From positions 3,927,442 to 3,991,441 of the forward strand of contig NC_087392.1 of the NCBI RefSeq assembly GCF_963675165.1: DNA of 64,000 nucleotides, read 5' to 3'. Under the pieces are notes generated by a model. The model worked only from the letters and a program-made list of their open reading frames with translations, was not told the origin of the DNA and searched no databases. The position numbers and the translations under genes were made by a program. The DNA comes from Halichondria panicea. Lineage: Eukaryota; Porifera; Demospongiae; Suberitida; Halichondriidae. The first letter of the stretch is position 1, and each line of letters begins with the position of its first letter. Shown piece by piece: positions 46,228 to 57,241 of the stretch.

Positions 46228-47864
46228 CTGCAAAACGTGGATAATTATTATTATACTAAAGGCACAGATTCTATCTGCACATGCACAGTACTAGGTGCGG
46301 TGTGTCTGTGTTTGTATGTATGTGTGTGTGCGTGTGTTTGGAAGAAGCACAAGACTAACTGAGTTGGATGGAACCTCACGCTGAAGCATGCCATTGTTTT
46401 AAACAGGATACACATTTATTACTAGGATAATGCATGTAGGTTAAACCGGTTAGGAAGTTTAAAAATTGAATTAAATATTCTATACACGTGGTAGTCGTAA
46501 GAAGCTAAGTAACTCACGTGACGACGTCAATGCTAGTGAGGATGCTTTTTGTTATTTTAGTGGTTTACGGCTATTTTTAATACCATGATGATCGTGCTTA
46601 GGCTCATGTGATTTCCATATTTCTGGGTATTACATTTTAAGTGTTGTGGTATGCACTGTAGTATGAGCTGTAGGACCTAATCTTGGTTCTGACAATGTGG
46701 ATTTTCCACCAGTCAAAATAATAGATGCCATGCAGTGGCGTGTATGTGTGTGTGTACGTGTGTGTGTGTCTTTTAGGATAACGGTGTGGATGTCAATGAC
46801 GTTTTTAGATTGTCGAGTTTTAGTAGCTCAAAATAATGAGTACAAATATTCAGTACCGTATAGCGGGTAATTTTCGTGGGGTAAAATATTCGTTATTTTC
46901 GTGCAAGCTGACCTCCACGAAATTTTAACGTAGGCGTGGCTTACCGGAACGTAGGAATACAGTGCAGGCAACGAGACTAAACGAAATTTTTACTCATGAA
47001 AACCACCGTTTCTCAAGTTGAACGATTTTTTACCCCACGAAACTTCCCCACTATACGGTACTATATAGTACTGGTCTTACTGCATAGGTTAAAATTAACA
47101 GGTGTAATTTCATGTTACGTAATGCACATGTACACTCATACATAGTAGAATACACCCTACCCGGGAGCTCGGTGGGAATGTCAGGAAAATGTGAATTTCT
47201 GAATTTTTATTGCTCAAAATTCATTTTATAGATCTAGCATCATGTATTGGTGTTCAGTCAGTTTATAATGATGCTCGACTTGTTTCTACGGCAAGAAGGC
47301 CATACCCACTTCCATAACTAGACAACTGCAGACACCTGTCACCAAAAAGTGAGTTGGTGCTCACTTTGTAGCTGACAAGAGTACATGTGTATATAGAGTG
47401 GAGCTTATGTTTTATAACAGGCTTACCAATACTGTAACAGTAGAGCTTTGTATAGCGGAAAGTATCTGTTTACAATGTGTCTGTGTGTGTGTGTGTGTGT
47501 GCTAGATTAACTGTTTTGACTGGTCTCTAGAGCATGACGTGTAAAACGCTCACACAATGGCCATGGGTTCCCGTGCAAGAGGGTCTTGGCATCAATCTGA
47601 CCTCTTAACAAATTAGAGTTATGCTCTCACCGGATTTCTTGTTTCAACGTCGTTTAGTAGCTTCTCCCGGCCAATTCTATACCAACTTTTCACATATTGC
47701 ATTGTTGCTGGATATAGCAATAGAATAATATCAACTACAAAAACTGCGCACTTCTTTGAACAAAATGCTAACAGTATATGACTTGAGGGACCACAATGCC
47801 TTAAAGCAATGACATGCAATATAGAGTTAAATTTGTTAATTTTTTTGGTCATTGGTAGACTTGT
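46228..47864. other. Spacer with (tg)n runs and a MITE
   Basis: (tg)n microsatellites near 46300-46335, 46740-46775 and 47480-47502. 46854-47060 is a MITE (taccgtatagcgggtaatttt mirrored by cccactatacggta). 47150-47215 (gaatacaccctacccggga, gagctcggtgggaat) is repeated near 52025-52090 and 57590-57650, one copy per array unit. No complete gene. Confidence 0.55.
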
Positions 47865-48015
47865 CTAGACAATGGGGGCAATATTATTCCTGTCCCACCT
47901 CTATCAGCTGGTCACTTCCTCGTTGTGGTGCCTTCCTCCACTGTAGATACTCGATAGGAAAGAGCTCTTCCTACACTAGATAAGCTCTAGCTGTAGGGGA
48001 TTATTGGTACTTTGT
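47865..48015 (+). pseudogene. SNF2 helicase relic (lobe 1 piece)
   Basis: Two frames carry MGAILFLSHLYQ and HFLVVVPSSTVD, which correspond to the stretch just after the Walker A motif of SMARCAD1-type helicases (VVAFLAYLYQ ... HLIVVPAST). A frameshift separates the two pieces and stops follow. It is another decayed part of the same parent gene as the relics at 45780, 51309, 58895, 59305 and 63346. Confidence 0.6.
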
Positions 48016-48834
48016 AGGGTTGAGCATGTAATTATGGTACATGTGACAGTGTATGGGAGATTGTTGATCATTAAAAAACTGGCCTCTTGTCCCCATGTAT
48101 AATTAGTGTAAGCATTACTGTATGTACTCTACATGTTTGTTTTGCATTGCATCACCATATGCACATTGCTTTTCTTTGTAGACAATTAGGTTTGTGAGTT
48201 TGACATCTGTATGGTGTCCAGCCATGCATTACAGTCATAGCGTACTGGGGTGAGTATACCTGTGTCCTGTGTGTACAGTACTGCTCTCACTAGAGCATGT
48301 CATCTACACAGGGGCGTGGTGGAGACGTCAGTCAGGATCAATCAGGGCCGACATGTGAGTGCAGGAGATGAATCATGTGTTTTGGGAGATTGAAAATTGA
48401 ATGATTTTTGGAGTTATGCTCTCGTCCGCTTTTTTGTTTCTATATGCTTTTTGGTGCTTTTGCCAATCCTTGGAAATGTCAAACAAATTTACCAGCTATA
48501 TACGGTCAGGAGTGCATGGCTATATGCATGCAGACCTGGAGGTATATAGGTCCATTATTTCGACTGAATGACCGTTAGTAATTATGTTAATAAATACCCA
48601 CAAAAACATTTGCAATGTGACTAAATTAATTGCTAGTATTAATAGTTCGCCAACGAACTGTGTATGCCTCAATTGATGTCACGTAAGAAAATAATTCGTA
48701 GTAAGATCAAATATCGTTCATTTCCAACTTAATACTTATTGTGCTGTCATAATTATAACTTTCAACACTTGCAACGATCAAATCTTCTGTATATATACAT
48801 GTACAGTGTACGGACACAAAGAAAAATTTTGGTA

Positions 48835-51090
48835 CTATACAAAAGTAGCTATTTCACATTTTTTGTATGTATCATCTCCTCCCACCACCATCAGTTTGTT
48901 CCCTGGGAGGGCAGCAGTGAGGCATACTGATCGAGGTGTTGACAATTGACTAATGACAATCCACGATGTTTCATTGTGCTGATATATATTCTTAGTGTCA
49001 TCTCTATTGGAGTCCTCCCCACCCACTGCCAGCATGTGTTCATTGATGGTAACAAAAGAGGACTTGCTAACTGGCAAAGGGGAAATCTTCTCCCATATAG
49101 CTGAGCTTGGCTGGGACTCAGTTAGTTGACTTAATGAGCATTTGTACACTGAATACTTATCTTGAGTATCAATAGTTCGTGGGTGTATGTACACATAGTC
49201 TCCACAGATAGTTGTTGCTGGTCGATCGTTTGGCACAGGTAGTGAGCTAACAATAGACCATTGCATGTAAGCAGTGTTTAATACTTCAACTTTATTCAAA
49301 TTTTTTGAATCGCATTGTCCCCCAGCCACTACAAAGATGTTGTTAGCGTACACAGCTCCAGGTCCCCATCGTCCGGTTGGTATGGGAGGGAAGTGCTCGA
49401 CCCATCTGTTGTTAATGTAGCTGTAGAGTTTGTTACTATATAGTTGTGTGACTGATGCTCCCCCAACAGTTGTGAGCATGTAATCAACACTGACAATAGT
49501 GAAGTATTTGTTAGGGCATCGTGGTAACTCGTGCCACTGATTGTTGCTGAACTCATAAATAGTTTTATTTCCATATGAATTAAAGTATGCCTTATCTCTA
49601 ATCACGGCTGATGACGATCCATACCTTATAACAACAGGTACATCAGGTAGTGACTTTGTTGTACCAGATTTCATTAGTGTGGCTTGCTCTTCTTGTAATG
49701 CGACTTGGTCCATTCGAATCGGTAGATCGTGAATTTCTTCGCTCTTACTCGCTAACGTTTGTCTCAATTCAGTCACTTCTCTGTCTCGTTGATCGATGAC
49801 TTGTTGGAGGGCAGCAGTTTTTTCCTCACTTGATTGCAACTCCTGGTTGAGTTTCCTCAGCTGTCTCTCCCTCGCTTCAGCCTCATGTTGAATGGTTGCT
49901 TTATCTTGCTGGAGGATTCGGTTTTCTTGTGTTGATTGGTTTAGTCTTGTAGTGAGTTGGCCAATTTCAATGTCCTTTGTATGTATTTGCTCGTTATTTT
50001 GTGTTATTGTCTCTTGATTTGTTTGTAGCTGTATGTCTTTTTCCGTTATAAGCTGTTGATTTTCTTGCAGTTTTTCCTCTTTTTTTGTTATATTTTGTTT
50101 ACTCGTTTGTAGTTGTTCATCTTTCTCTCTGAGTATCTGGTGCAGGTCTTGTTGGGAGCTTTTCTGATACCTGGCTGTCCACTTGAGAGAGTTCAGTGCT
50201 TGGCAGAGCTGTTGGGAAGATGGTCGTTCCACATCTCTGTCTTTGAGGCAGTGACGAGCAATCAGCACTAAAGGGTAGGTGGGCTCAATCAGGCTGATGT
50301 GGGCTTGTCTTCTCTTTACCTCCGGTACTGAAACGTTGGCTTGAATTGCTTGAGTCGGAAATCGTGGATCAACCAGTTCTCTTGTTTCAAATGGATCAGT
50401 TGGATCTGGAAACTGCCGAGTTGTGGTCTGAACTAGAAGCACACCAAATGAGAAGTTATCTAGTTTCTCTGTGTACACTGGTGGTTGCTTTAGTGCTTCA
50501 GGAGACATGAAAGCTGGTGTTCCTGGGCATGTGGTCATTGTGGCTAGTCGGGTGACGTTTATGTCCCTGAATTTGGACATTCCAAAATCGGTGACTTTGG
50601 CTCGAGTGCCTGCAATCAGTAGAACATTGTTGCTGGAGAGGTCGCGATGGATGATCCCATTGGAATGAAGAAAGGCAAGTGCTTGAGCTATATCATAAGA
50701 GAGGTTAACTTGGATGTGGTAAGGAATGTCTCCAGGTGATGATTCCAGGAAGTGTGTCAGACTCTCGTCCATGAGCTCCATGAGAAGAACTGGTGCATTC
50801 GTGTCGGGATCGCGATAGGTTCCCAGGTACTGTACAATGTTGGGGTGGTTGATACGACTCAGAAATGCACACTCTGTTTCGAATCTTCTAAACGGGTGTC
50901 TGTGTTCTTTGCCATGATCGGGAGCAGTCATTTGGAAGAGCACTGGATAGAGTAGCTTGGCGGCACAGAGTAGCTGATCACACTTGGCTTTACACACTGC
51001 CCCGTAGGAGCCAGTACCAAGGGTATCATTCTTGAAGAGTTGAACATTTCTGAATATGTACTCTTTTTCGTGGTCTTGTCTCTCGGCCAT
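48835..51090 (-). CDS. Kinase/coiled-coil/Kelch protein, array copy 3
   Basis: Single exon, 751 codons, starting MAERQDHEKEY. Kinase motifs intact: glycine loop 25-32, K45, HRD 148-150, DFG 168-170. The C-lobe segment (PFETRELVDPRFPTQ) is of the copy-1 type. The coiled coil (about 312-470) has a different set of repeats (KKEEKLQENQQL, TNQETITQNNEQ) and the Kelch half is well diverged from copies 1 and 2 (for example VVAGGQCD, LAVGGEDSN, VVGGDDTYKKCE). The 5' flank shares tgtacagtttaagctagcta with copies 2 and 4. Cytosolic, TKL-type by motif; partner unknown. Confidence 0.9.
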   Translation of the reverse strand: MAERQDHEKEYIFRNVQLFKNDTLGTGSYGAVCKAKCDQLLCAAKLLYPVLFQMTAPDHGKEHRHPFRRFETECAFLSRINHPNIVQYLGTYRDPDTNAPVLLMELMDESLTHFLESSPGDIPYHIQVNLSYDIAQALAFLHSNGIIHRDLSSNNVLLIAGTRAKVTDFGMSKFRDINVTRLATMTTCPGTPAFMSPEALKQPPVYTEKLDNFSFGVLLVQTTTRQFPDPTDPFETRELVDPRFPTQAIQANVSVPEVKRRQAHISLIEPTYPLVLIARHCLKDRDVERPSSQQLCQALNSLKWTARYQKSSQQDLHQILREKDEQLQTSKQNITKKEEKLQENQQLITEKDIQLQTNQETITQNNEQIHTKDIEIGQLTTRLNQSTQENRILQQDKATIQHEAEARERQLRKLNQELQSSEEKTAALQQVIDQRDREVTELRQTLASKSEEIHDLPIRMDQVALQEEQATLMKSGTTKSLPDVPVVIRYGSSSAVIRDKAYFNSYGNKTIYEFSNNQWHELPRCPNKYFTIVSVDYMLTTVGGASVTQLYSNKLYSYINNRWVEHFPPIPTGRWGPGAVYANNIFVVAGGQCDSKNLNKVEVLNTAYMQWSIVSSLPVPNDRPATTICGDYVYIHPRTIDTQDKYSVYKCSLSQLTESQPSSAIWEKISPLPVSKSSFVTINEHMLAVGGEDSNRDDTKNIYQHNETSWIVISQLSTPRSVCLTAALPGNKLMVVGGDDTYKKCEIATFV

Positions 51091-51308
51091 AGGACTTGTT
51101 AGACTATAAAGGTGTACAGTTTAAGCTAGCTAGAAAAGGGACAAAGAGCTTTTAGGGTGTGTCATTTGCTGTTTATTCATGAGTGATTGACATCATGTGT
51201 TAACAGTGAATGCCTTAATTATAATCATGTGTTGTTGTTCATCATTGAATTGTGTATATATCTGCATGTGCATTGTATGTCACATACTGACCACCCCCTA
51301 TCCACTAC

Positions 51309-51572
51309 AGATAATCGATGAGCTCAACAAGAGGGTGTACGTGATGGTAGACCTGAGACACCTACACTGACGACACGCTACGCTACTGATCCGTGATTTT
51401 CATGTAACCTTCGCAAGGCCACAACCACATGCACCTACACTGACAACACCCTACATTGCACTGATGTGAGCAGTCATATGCAGTATATGCTCATCCCAAC
51501 TTGTTGTGGGGAGGATATGAGTTAATGTCCGACTTTGAGCTGCACAACCTCTGCACACAGTACAAGGTGTGT
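51309..51572 (+). pseudogene. SMARCAD1-type helicase exon relic 2
   Basis: After an acceptor-like cactacag the plus strand reads IIDELNKR and VMVDL, then breaks. The exon's second half (ggaggatatgag, gtccgactttgagctgcac, ctctgcacacagtacaag followed by gtgtgtg) corresponds to WEDM, SDFELHxLCxQYK of SMARCAD1, with a preserved donor. Internal stops and duplicated cctacactgacgacac pieces show decay. 220 bases upstream of copy 3. Confidence 0.7.
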
Positions 51573-52199
51573 GGGTGTGTTTATTGCGAGATCAATGGTC
51601 GACTATAGGCTAGCTTGTGGATTTGCAGAGAAAATGTAATATGTGTACAATGACTAAGCTGTGCACAATTCAGTACTGCATAGTCTTACTGTGTCATTAA
51701 TAGGAGATGTGATCATGTTGTTGCATTTGACCTCTGAGATCAAAGGAAATATATGCAGTGCACTGTGGTGAGTGCCATGATTATTGCACTGTGGGTAAAG
51801 TGACCTTTGGAAATCTGAGCCCACCCTCCACCCAAAACAACAGCAAACAGTTCCCATTATAGGGACAACATTACTTCTTCACTATTTGTGCCACAAACAC
51901 CCTTGCATGTATTAGATAGTGATCTCAGGCCTAATAGCCAGGCCAAAAAACTGCTTGTGGAACTCATTTTCATAATTATAAACTAACTACTAATGCACAT
52001 GTACACACATAGTGATACGTAGTCACTATCAAAATACGCCCTAACCGGGAGTTTGGTGGGAGTATCTGAAAAATGTCTTTTTTTGATTTCAAAGATCTAC
52101 ACTGTTCAACATAATTATAGTTAGAAATGTTTATAAGGTCCCAAGTTAAGTGTCTCCGATAGTTCTTTTTAAGACAGGTTTTCGTAAGGTCTATATAGA
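51573..52199. other. Spacer in kinase array
   Basis: No gene recognised. About 52025-52090 is the array-unit repeat (atacgccctaaccgggag, tttggtgggag) also found near 47150 and 57590. Confidence 0.4.
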
Positions 52200-53136
52200 T
52201 GTACAAATAGATCACGTTTGCAAACGTGTTGCCCTAACAACTTCTTTGGCTCACGATCTGTTAACCATTGCTGCAAAATTGGTTCAACTGATTTTCGATA
52301 CTCTTCTTGTATTTTTGATCAAATGCCAGGGACAATTTGATTAAAGGCATCCTGTGTAGGATATTTCCGTGGGTACCCACCGGTGCATGGAATTTTCTAC
52401 TCTATTATGAGGGTCGAAAACCACTTCATGATAAAATAGGATATTACACTTGATGATAGTATACATTTGTGGGTACCACCAGCTCACTGAATCATACTTT
52501 GGTGTGTATGGAAGTATGTGGTCGATTGCTTGATAGTGAAGATAACATCTATTAAGTATATTTGTATGTATCCTGTGAGTTCACAATTCAATCGCTTGGG
52601 AAAAGTTTCATCTGAGAAACTCCTTGTTTCGTCCCTAAAAATATACTAACTACAGCGGATTGGAAGGTCTTGAGAGACTTCTTGTACATCCTCCATGGAT
52701 TCTGTGTACTAGTTTTATCCGCCGTTACCAGTTGAACATCGTCGTCCATGAAAATGTAGTGGATGTACTTTTCTTTTCCTTGACTGCTTCGTAAAGCAAA
52801 TTTCCTCCAACAGTCCAGGTCGTTGACTTGCTAGAGTTGTATATGTATTGGACATGAGGCAATGATGTGTCATTGCACTTTTTTGTAACTGAGGATGGTG
52901 ATATTACACTGACATAATTCAGAGTCACCAATCACTTTGGGAGACATTAGATAAGTTGGGAGACAGTTTTCTGTTTGTGTTAGATAGACGAATCGAGTCA
53001 GTGCAATTTCAATATCATCAGTTGCCACCACCATAGGCCTAGTATTATCGAATTGCTCAATCCTGGCACGAGTATACATCAGTACTATAACAATACCAAG
53101 CCAAACCAACAATAATGTTATCACCGTAAGCTCCAA
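52200..53136 (-). pseudogene. Decayed type II membrane protein, glycosyltransferase-like
   Basis: Starts MELTVITLLLVWLGIVIVLM, a clean signal-anchor, followed by VATDDIEIALTRF. The frame then shifts to carry LPHVQYIYNSS and WTVGGNLLYEAVKE, and shifts again to HYIFMDDDVQLVTADKTS and NPWRMYKKSLKTFQSA. Further on (about 52390-52480) come SVSWWYPQMYTIIKC and VVFDPHNRVENSMHR in yet another frame. The DDD/DxD-like motif after a Tyr-Ile-Phe-Met strand suggests a Golgi glycosyltransferase fold, but I cannot name the family. At least two frameshifts argue for a pseudogene (or sequencing errors). Confidence 0.55.
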
Positions 53137-53214
53137 CTATTTCCATTATTGAACAGTAATGATATTCATGGAGTGTTTACCCTGGTTCACCTACATGTAC
53201 ATAAGTTGTATGTG

Positions 53215-53620
53215 TGTAGCGTGCTGACCGGTTTGGGTTGCCGGGAACTGTGTATGTTTTTTGTTTTTGAGTTGACCAATTTGGATATCCAGGCAATGTT
53301 GGAAAGGAGTGCTGGGCAGACCGGTTTTGGTCGCCGGAAACCGGAGTAGTGTAGGGGTGCTGGGCTGATGCCGAAAACCATGAGTAAGTGCTCATGTTGG
53401 AGGGAAGTTGTTGGGCTGGATCAGTTTGGGTTACTGGAGACCATGAGTATGTGCTGAAAGGAGGATGCTGGGCTGGGTTGCTGCGGATGGGCAAACCGGT
53501 TTGTGTCGTCTGGGGGGAGGGGATATTGGGCTGCTGACTGGTTTGGGTCACCCGGACCTGGTCGCCTCGGACCACATGTGTGACACAGATATAGGTGTGA
53601 CAGGGGCGGGGTGTTGGGAG
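53215..53620. repeat. GC-rich minisatellite
   Basis: Six or so imperfect units of roughly 55-65 bases built on gctgggctga, ccggtttgggt and ccatgagtatgtgctg. On the minus strand the units translate as repeated GxPNRSAQH / TYSW, but the open frame there has no start context and I read it as a by-product of the repeat. Confidence 0.75.
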
Positions 53621-53639
53621 GACCACTATTGCAGTACAT

Positions 53640-55080
53640 ATTAGTGCATATTATAATTAATATGCATGGGTATAGCTTTGCTTACTTCGAGAAGGGCTGG
53701 TGGGGGGTGGGGGTGAACGGGATCCGGTGGTATGGGAGTTGCTTTGGGGCTGCCTCGTAGGCTGAAACATCAGGTGTGCTAACAGTCATACCACACCTGG
53801 GCCTCTGAAAACTCTGAAGGGGTGTCTGCCAGTGTAGCCATGAAGATTCATTCCGACAGATAAATACAATGCATGGATTGGAAACAGCTACCTTCTAGAC
53901 TTGTGAAGAACATTACTGTCAGAACTAAACTGAACTGAACTGAAGTAAACTGAACTAATGTAACTCACCAACGAGCTTGTCGAAAACTTATTCAAAAACT
54001 GTTCAAAACCCTTTTGAATCTGTAGTGACCTCCCCTGTCAGAAAAATCACACACAAACAAGCAGAACAACAGACTACTATAACCCATGGCCGCCCATTTC
54101 CTATTGTTTGACCGGAAATCTGGTACCAACAGTGCGAAGAGTGTCGAACTACCGATACCTCTACACAAACACTGTGCACAAAGTAACATATGACTCGCAC
54201 GTGATGAAGTATTGTTAACTTACTAGTAATCTCCTAAATGTTAACCGTAACGTTTTTAGGGGTGTGGTAAGTGAACAATGACATCTGATTCTAGCGAGTC
54301 GTTCGCGTTCAACGTTCAGAGCTGCTCACTGCACTACACACTGATAGGAGACGATCTCTTCACAAAAATCATCTAAATAGAGACAATAGTCGGGTTGATC
54401 CTCTTCACCTGCACTCTTTACTCACTATTAATAAATTCTGTGCGTTGCGTAATTATTTCAGGGCGAGTTTTGTGCAGTAAACATAATTATAGCTATAGCA
54501 ATCCGTGCCAACCAAATGGCCGGTATATCGAGTTGGCACTAATTCAGAGAGCCGGAATACCGAGAGTCTACTGTGTAGTATATCTCCTCTGAGGCACTTT
54601 TCCCATGTAGTTCCAATGTAGATCTTATCAACTAGTGTCTAATACATGTTATCATGATATGATACTGTATATATGCAGGTAATTTTCGTATGTTACATAT
54701 TTTTCGGATTTAGCATTCATCCAAACGTGAGAAGGTGCATACATACCGGTGTTCGTATTTAGCATTCATTTGAACTAAATGCACACACAGTTACGTTACG
54801 ATAATTTTGGCGCATCGTAGAATGGTTTATGTGAACCCCATTCGCTATAATCGGCAACTCTCATTGGGATGTGTGTACAGGATACTACAATAAGACACAA
54901 AAGAACAAGTTGAAACTACTTTATCATAATGGAACTGTATACCTGTACTGTTCATGTGTGTTAGACATAACTGTAGATAATTACTGTATGTGCTATATAT
55001 GGGTACAATTGTAGTGTCTGATTCTATTATGTTCTAGTCTGGCGCAATTGTCTTTCAACGTCAACCTGAAGTTGTTTATG
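53640..55080. other. Spacer in kinase array
   Basis: No gene recognised. About 54455-54580 is a fragment of the pogo-like MITE family (gcagtaaacataattat, ttcagagagccgg, gagagtctactgt). About 54870-54930 (gatactacaataagaca) is the 3' flank shared with copies 1, 2 and 5. Confidence 0.45.
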
Positions 55081-55081
55081 C

Positions 55082-57241
55082 TCACAGCATTTTAGTTGCT
55101 CTAGCTGCAACACAAGTTATATACATAGGCATTATAGATATTTCACATTTCCTCAGTGTATGATCTCCTCCCACTACCATCAGTTTATTCCCAGGGAGGG
55201 CAGCAGTGAGGCATGCTGATCGAGGTGTTGACATTTGACTAATGACAGTCCATGATGTTATGTTGTACCGATATATGTCCTTCGTTCTATCTCCATTGGA
55301 GTCCTCCCCACCCACTGCCAGCAGGTAGCTATTGATGGTAACAAGAGAGGACCTGCTAACTGGCAAAGGGGCAATCTTCTCCCATATAGCTGAGCCTGGC
55401 TGGGACTGAGTTAATTGTCTTAATGAGCATTTGTATACTGAATGCTTATCTTGATCATCATTAGTTCGTGCATATATGTACACAGTGTCTCCACAAATCA
55501 TTGTTGATGGGTAAGTGGTTGGCACAGGTAGTAGGCTAACACTAGACCATCGCATGTTAGCAGTATTTAATATCTCGATAGTAGTTAATTTTTTTAAATT
55601 ATTTGTTCCCCCAGTCACTACAAGTGTATTTTTAACATGCACAGCTCCAGGTCTCCACCTTCCGGTTGGCATGGGAGGGAAGTGTTCGACCCATTTGTTG
55701 TTAATGTAGCTGTAGAGTTTATTACTATAGCTTTGTGTGTCTGAAATTCCCCCCACAGTTGTGAGCATGCCATCAACACTGACAATAGCATACTTTTGAT
55801 TAGGGCAAGGTGGTAACTCATGCCACTGATTGTTGCTAAACTCATAAACAGTTTTATTTCCATATGACTTGTAGTATGCCTTGTCTCCAACCACGACTGA
55901 TGATCCATACCCCATAGTAACAGGTGCATCAGCTGGTGAAACACAATTCATTGGTGTACCTTGCTCATCTTGTAGTGCAACTTGGTGCATTCGAGTCGAT
56001 AGATCATGAATTTCCTCGTTCTTGCTTGCTAACGTTTGTCTCAGTTGAGTTACTTCTCTGTCTCGTTGATCGATGGCTTGTTGGAGGGCAGCAGTGTTCT
56101 CCTCACTGGATTGCAATTCTTGGTTGACTCTCCTCAGCTGTCTCTCCCTGGCATCAGCCTTATATTGAAGGGTTTGAATTTCAGTATACTTTGTATGTAA
56201 TTGCTTGTCTTTAGCTACAATTTGGTCATATTTTTCTGTTATCATCTGCATATTTTCGTGTAGTAGTTCATCTTTCTCTCTGAGTATCTGGTGCAGGTCT
56301 TGTTGGGAGCTTTCCTGGTACCGTCGTGTCCTCTTGAGAGCATCCAGTGTTTGGCAAAGTTGTTGGGAAGATGGTCGTTCAACATATCTGTCTTTGAGGC
56401 AGTGACAAGCAATCGGCAGTAGAGGGTGGGCGGGCTTAATCAAGCTGATGTGGGGTTGTCGTCTGTCAAGTTCTTGAATCGGCAATTTAGCTTCAACTGT
56501 GCAACCTGGACTTCGTGGATCGGGAAGTTTAACGGTATCAAATCGATCTGTTGGCTTTGGAAATTGTCGTGTTGTTATCTGAACTAGCAGCACACCAAAT
56601 GAGAAATTGTCTAGTTTCTCTGTGTATACTGGTGGTTCGTTTAGTGCCTCAGGAGACATGAAGGCTGGTGTTCCCGGGCATCCAGTCAATGTGGCTAGTT
56701 GGGTGACATTTATGTCCGTGAATTTGGACATTCCGAAATCAGTGATTTTGGCTCGAGTGCCTGCAATCAGTAGAACATTGTTGCTGGAGAGGTCGCGATG
56801 GATAATCTCATTGGAGTGGAGAAAGGCAAGTGCTTGAGCTATGTCATAGGAGAGGTTGACTTGGATGTGGTAGGGAATATCTCCAGGTGATGACTCCAGG
56901 AAGTGTGTCAGACTCTCATCCATGAGTTCCATGAGAAGAACTGGTGCATTTGTGTCGGGATCACGATAGGTCCCCAAGTACTGCACAATGTTGGGGTGGT
57001 TGATGCGACTCAGAAATGCACACTCTGTTTCGAATCTTCTAAACGGGTGTCTATGTTCTTTGCCAGGATCGGGAGCAATCATTTGGAAGAGCACTGGATA
57101 GAGTAGCTTGGCAGCACAGAGCAGCTGGTCACACTTGGCTTTACACACTGCCCCGTAGGAGCCAGTACCAAGGGTATCATTCTTGAAGAGTTGAACACTT
57201 CTGAATATGTACTCTTGTTCACTGTCTTGTCTCTCGGCCAT
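55082..57241 (-). CDS. Kinase/coiled-coil/Kelch protein, array copy 4
   Basis: Single exon, 719 codons, MAERQDSEQEY start. Kinase motifs intact (glycine loop 25-32, K45, HRD 148-150, DFG 168-170). The C-lobe segment is of the copy-2 type (RFDTVKLPDPRSPG). The coiled coil is the shortest of the five, having lost several repeat units. The Kelch repeats are diverged (VVTGGTNN, LAVGGEDSNGD). The C-terminus is odd: after VVGGDHTLRKCEIS the usual short end (TF and one residue) is replaced by IMPMYITCVAARATKML, a shifted frame that runs past the family's normal stop. Probably still functional since the last propeller strand is retained. Confidence 0.88.
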   Translation of the reverse strand: MAERQDSEQEYIFRSVQLFKNDTLGTGSYGAVCKAKCDQLLCAAKLLYPVLFQMIAPDPGKEHRHPFRRFETECAFLSRINHPNIVQYLGTYRDPDTNAPVLLMELMDESLTHFLESSPGDIPYHIQVNLSYDIAQALAFLHSNEIIHRDLSSNNVLLIAGTRAKITDFGMSKFTDINVTQLATLTGCPGTPAFMSPEALNEPPVYTEKLDNFSFGVLLVQITTRQFPKPTDRFDTVKLPDPRSPGCTVEAKLPIQELDRRQPHISLIKPAHPLLPIACHCLKDRYVERPSSQQLCQTLDALKRTRRYQESSQQDLHQILREKDELLHENMQMITEKYDQIVAKDKQLHTKYTEIQTLQYKADARERQLRRVNQELQSSEENTAALQQAIDQRDREVTQLRQTLASKNEEIHDLSTRMHQVALQDEQGTPMNCVSPADAPVTMGYGSSVVVGDKAYYKSYGNKTVYEFSNNQWHELPPCPNQKYAIVSVDGMLTTVGGISDTQSYSNKLYSYINNKWVEHFPPMPTGRWRPGAVHVKNTLVVTGGTNNLKKLTTIEILNTANMRWSSVSLLPVPTTYPSTMICGDTVYIYARTNDDQDKHSVYKCSLRQLTQSQPGSAIWEKIAPLPVSRSSLVTINSYLLAVGGEDSNGDRTKDIYRYNITSWTVISQMSTPRSACLTAALPGNKLMVVGGDHTLRKCEISIMPMYITCVAARATKML

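Noticed and set aside
53177-53626. 149-codon Pro/Thr-rich open frame on the minus strand
   Set aside because: It is translation of a 55-65 base minisatellite; no signal peptide, family or splice support.
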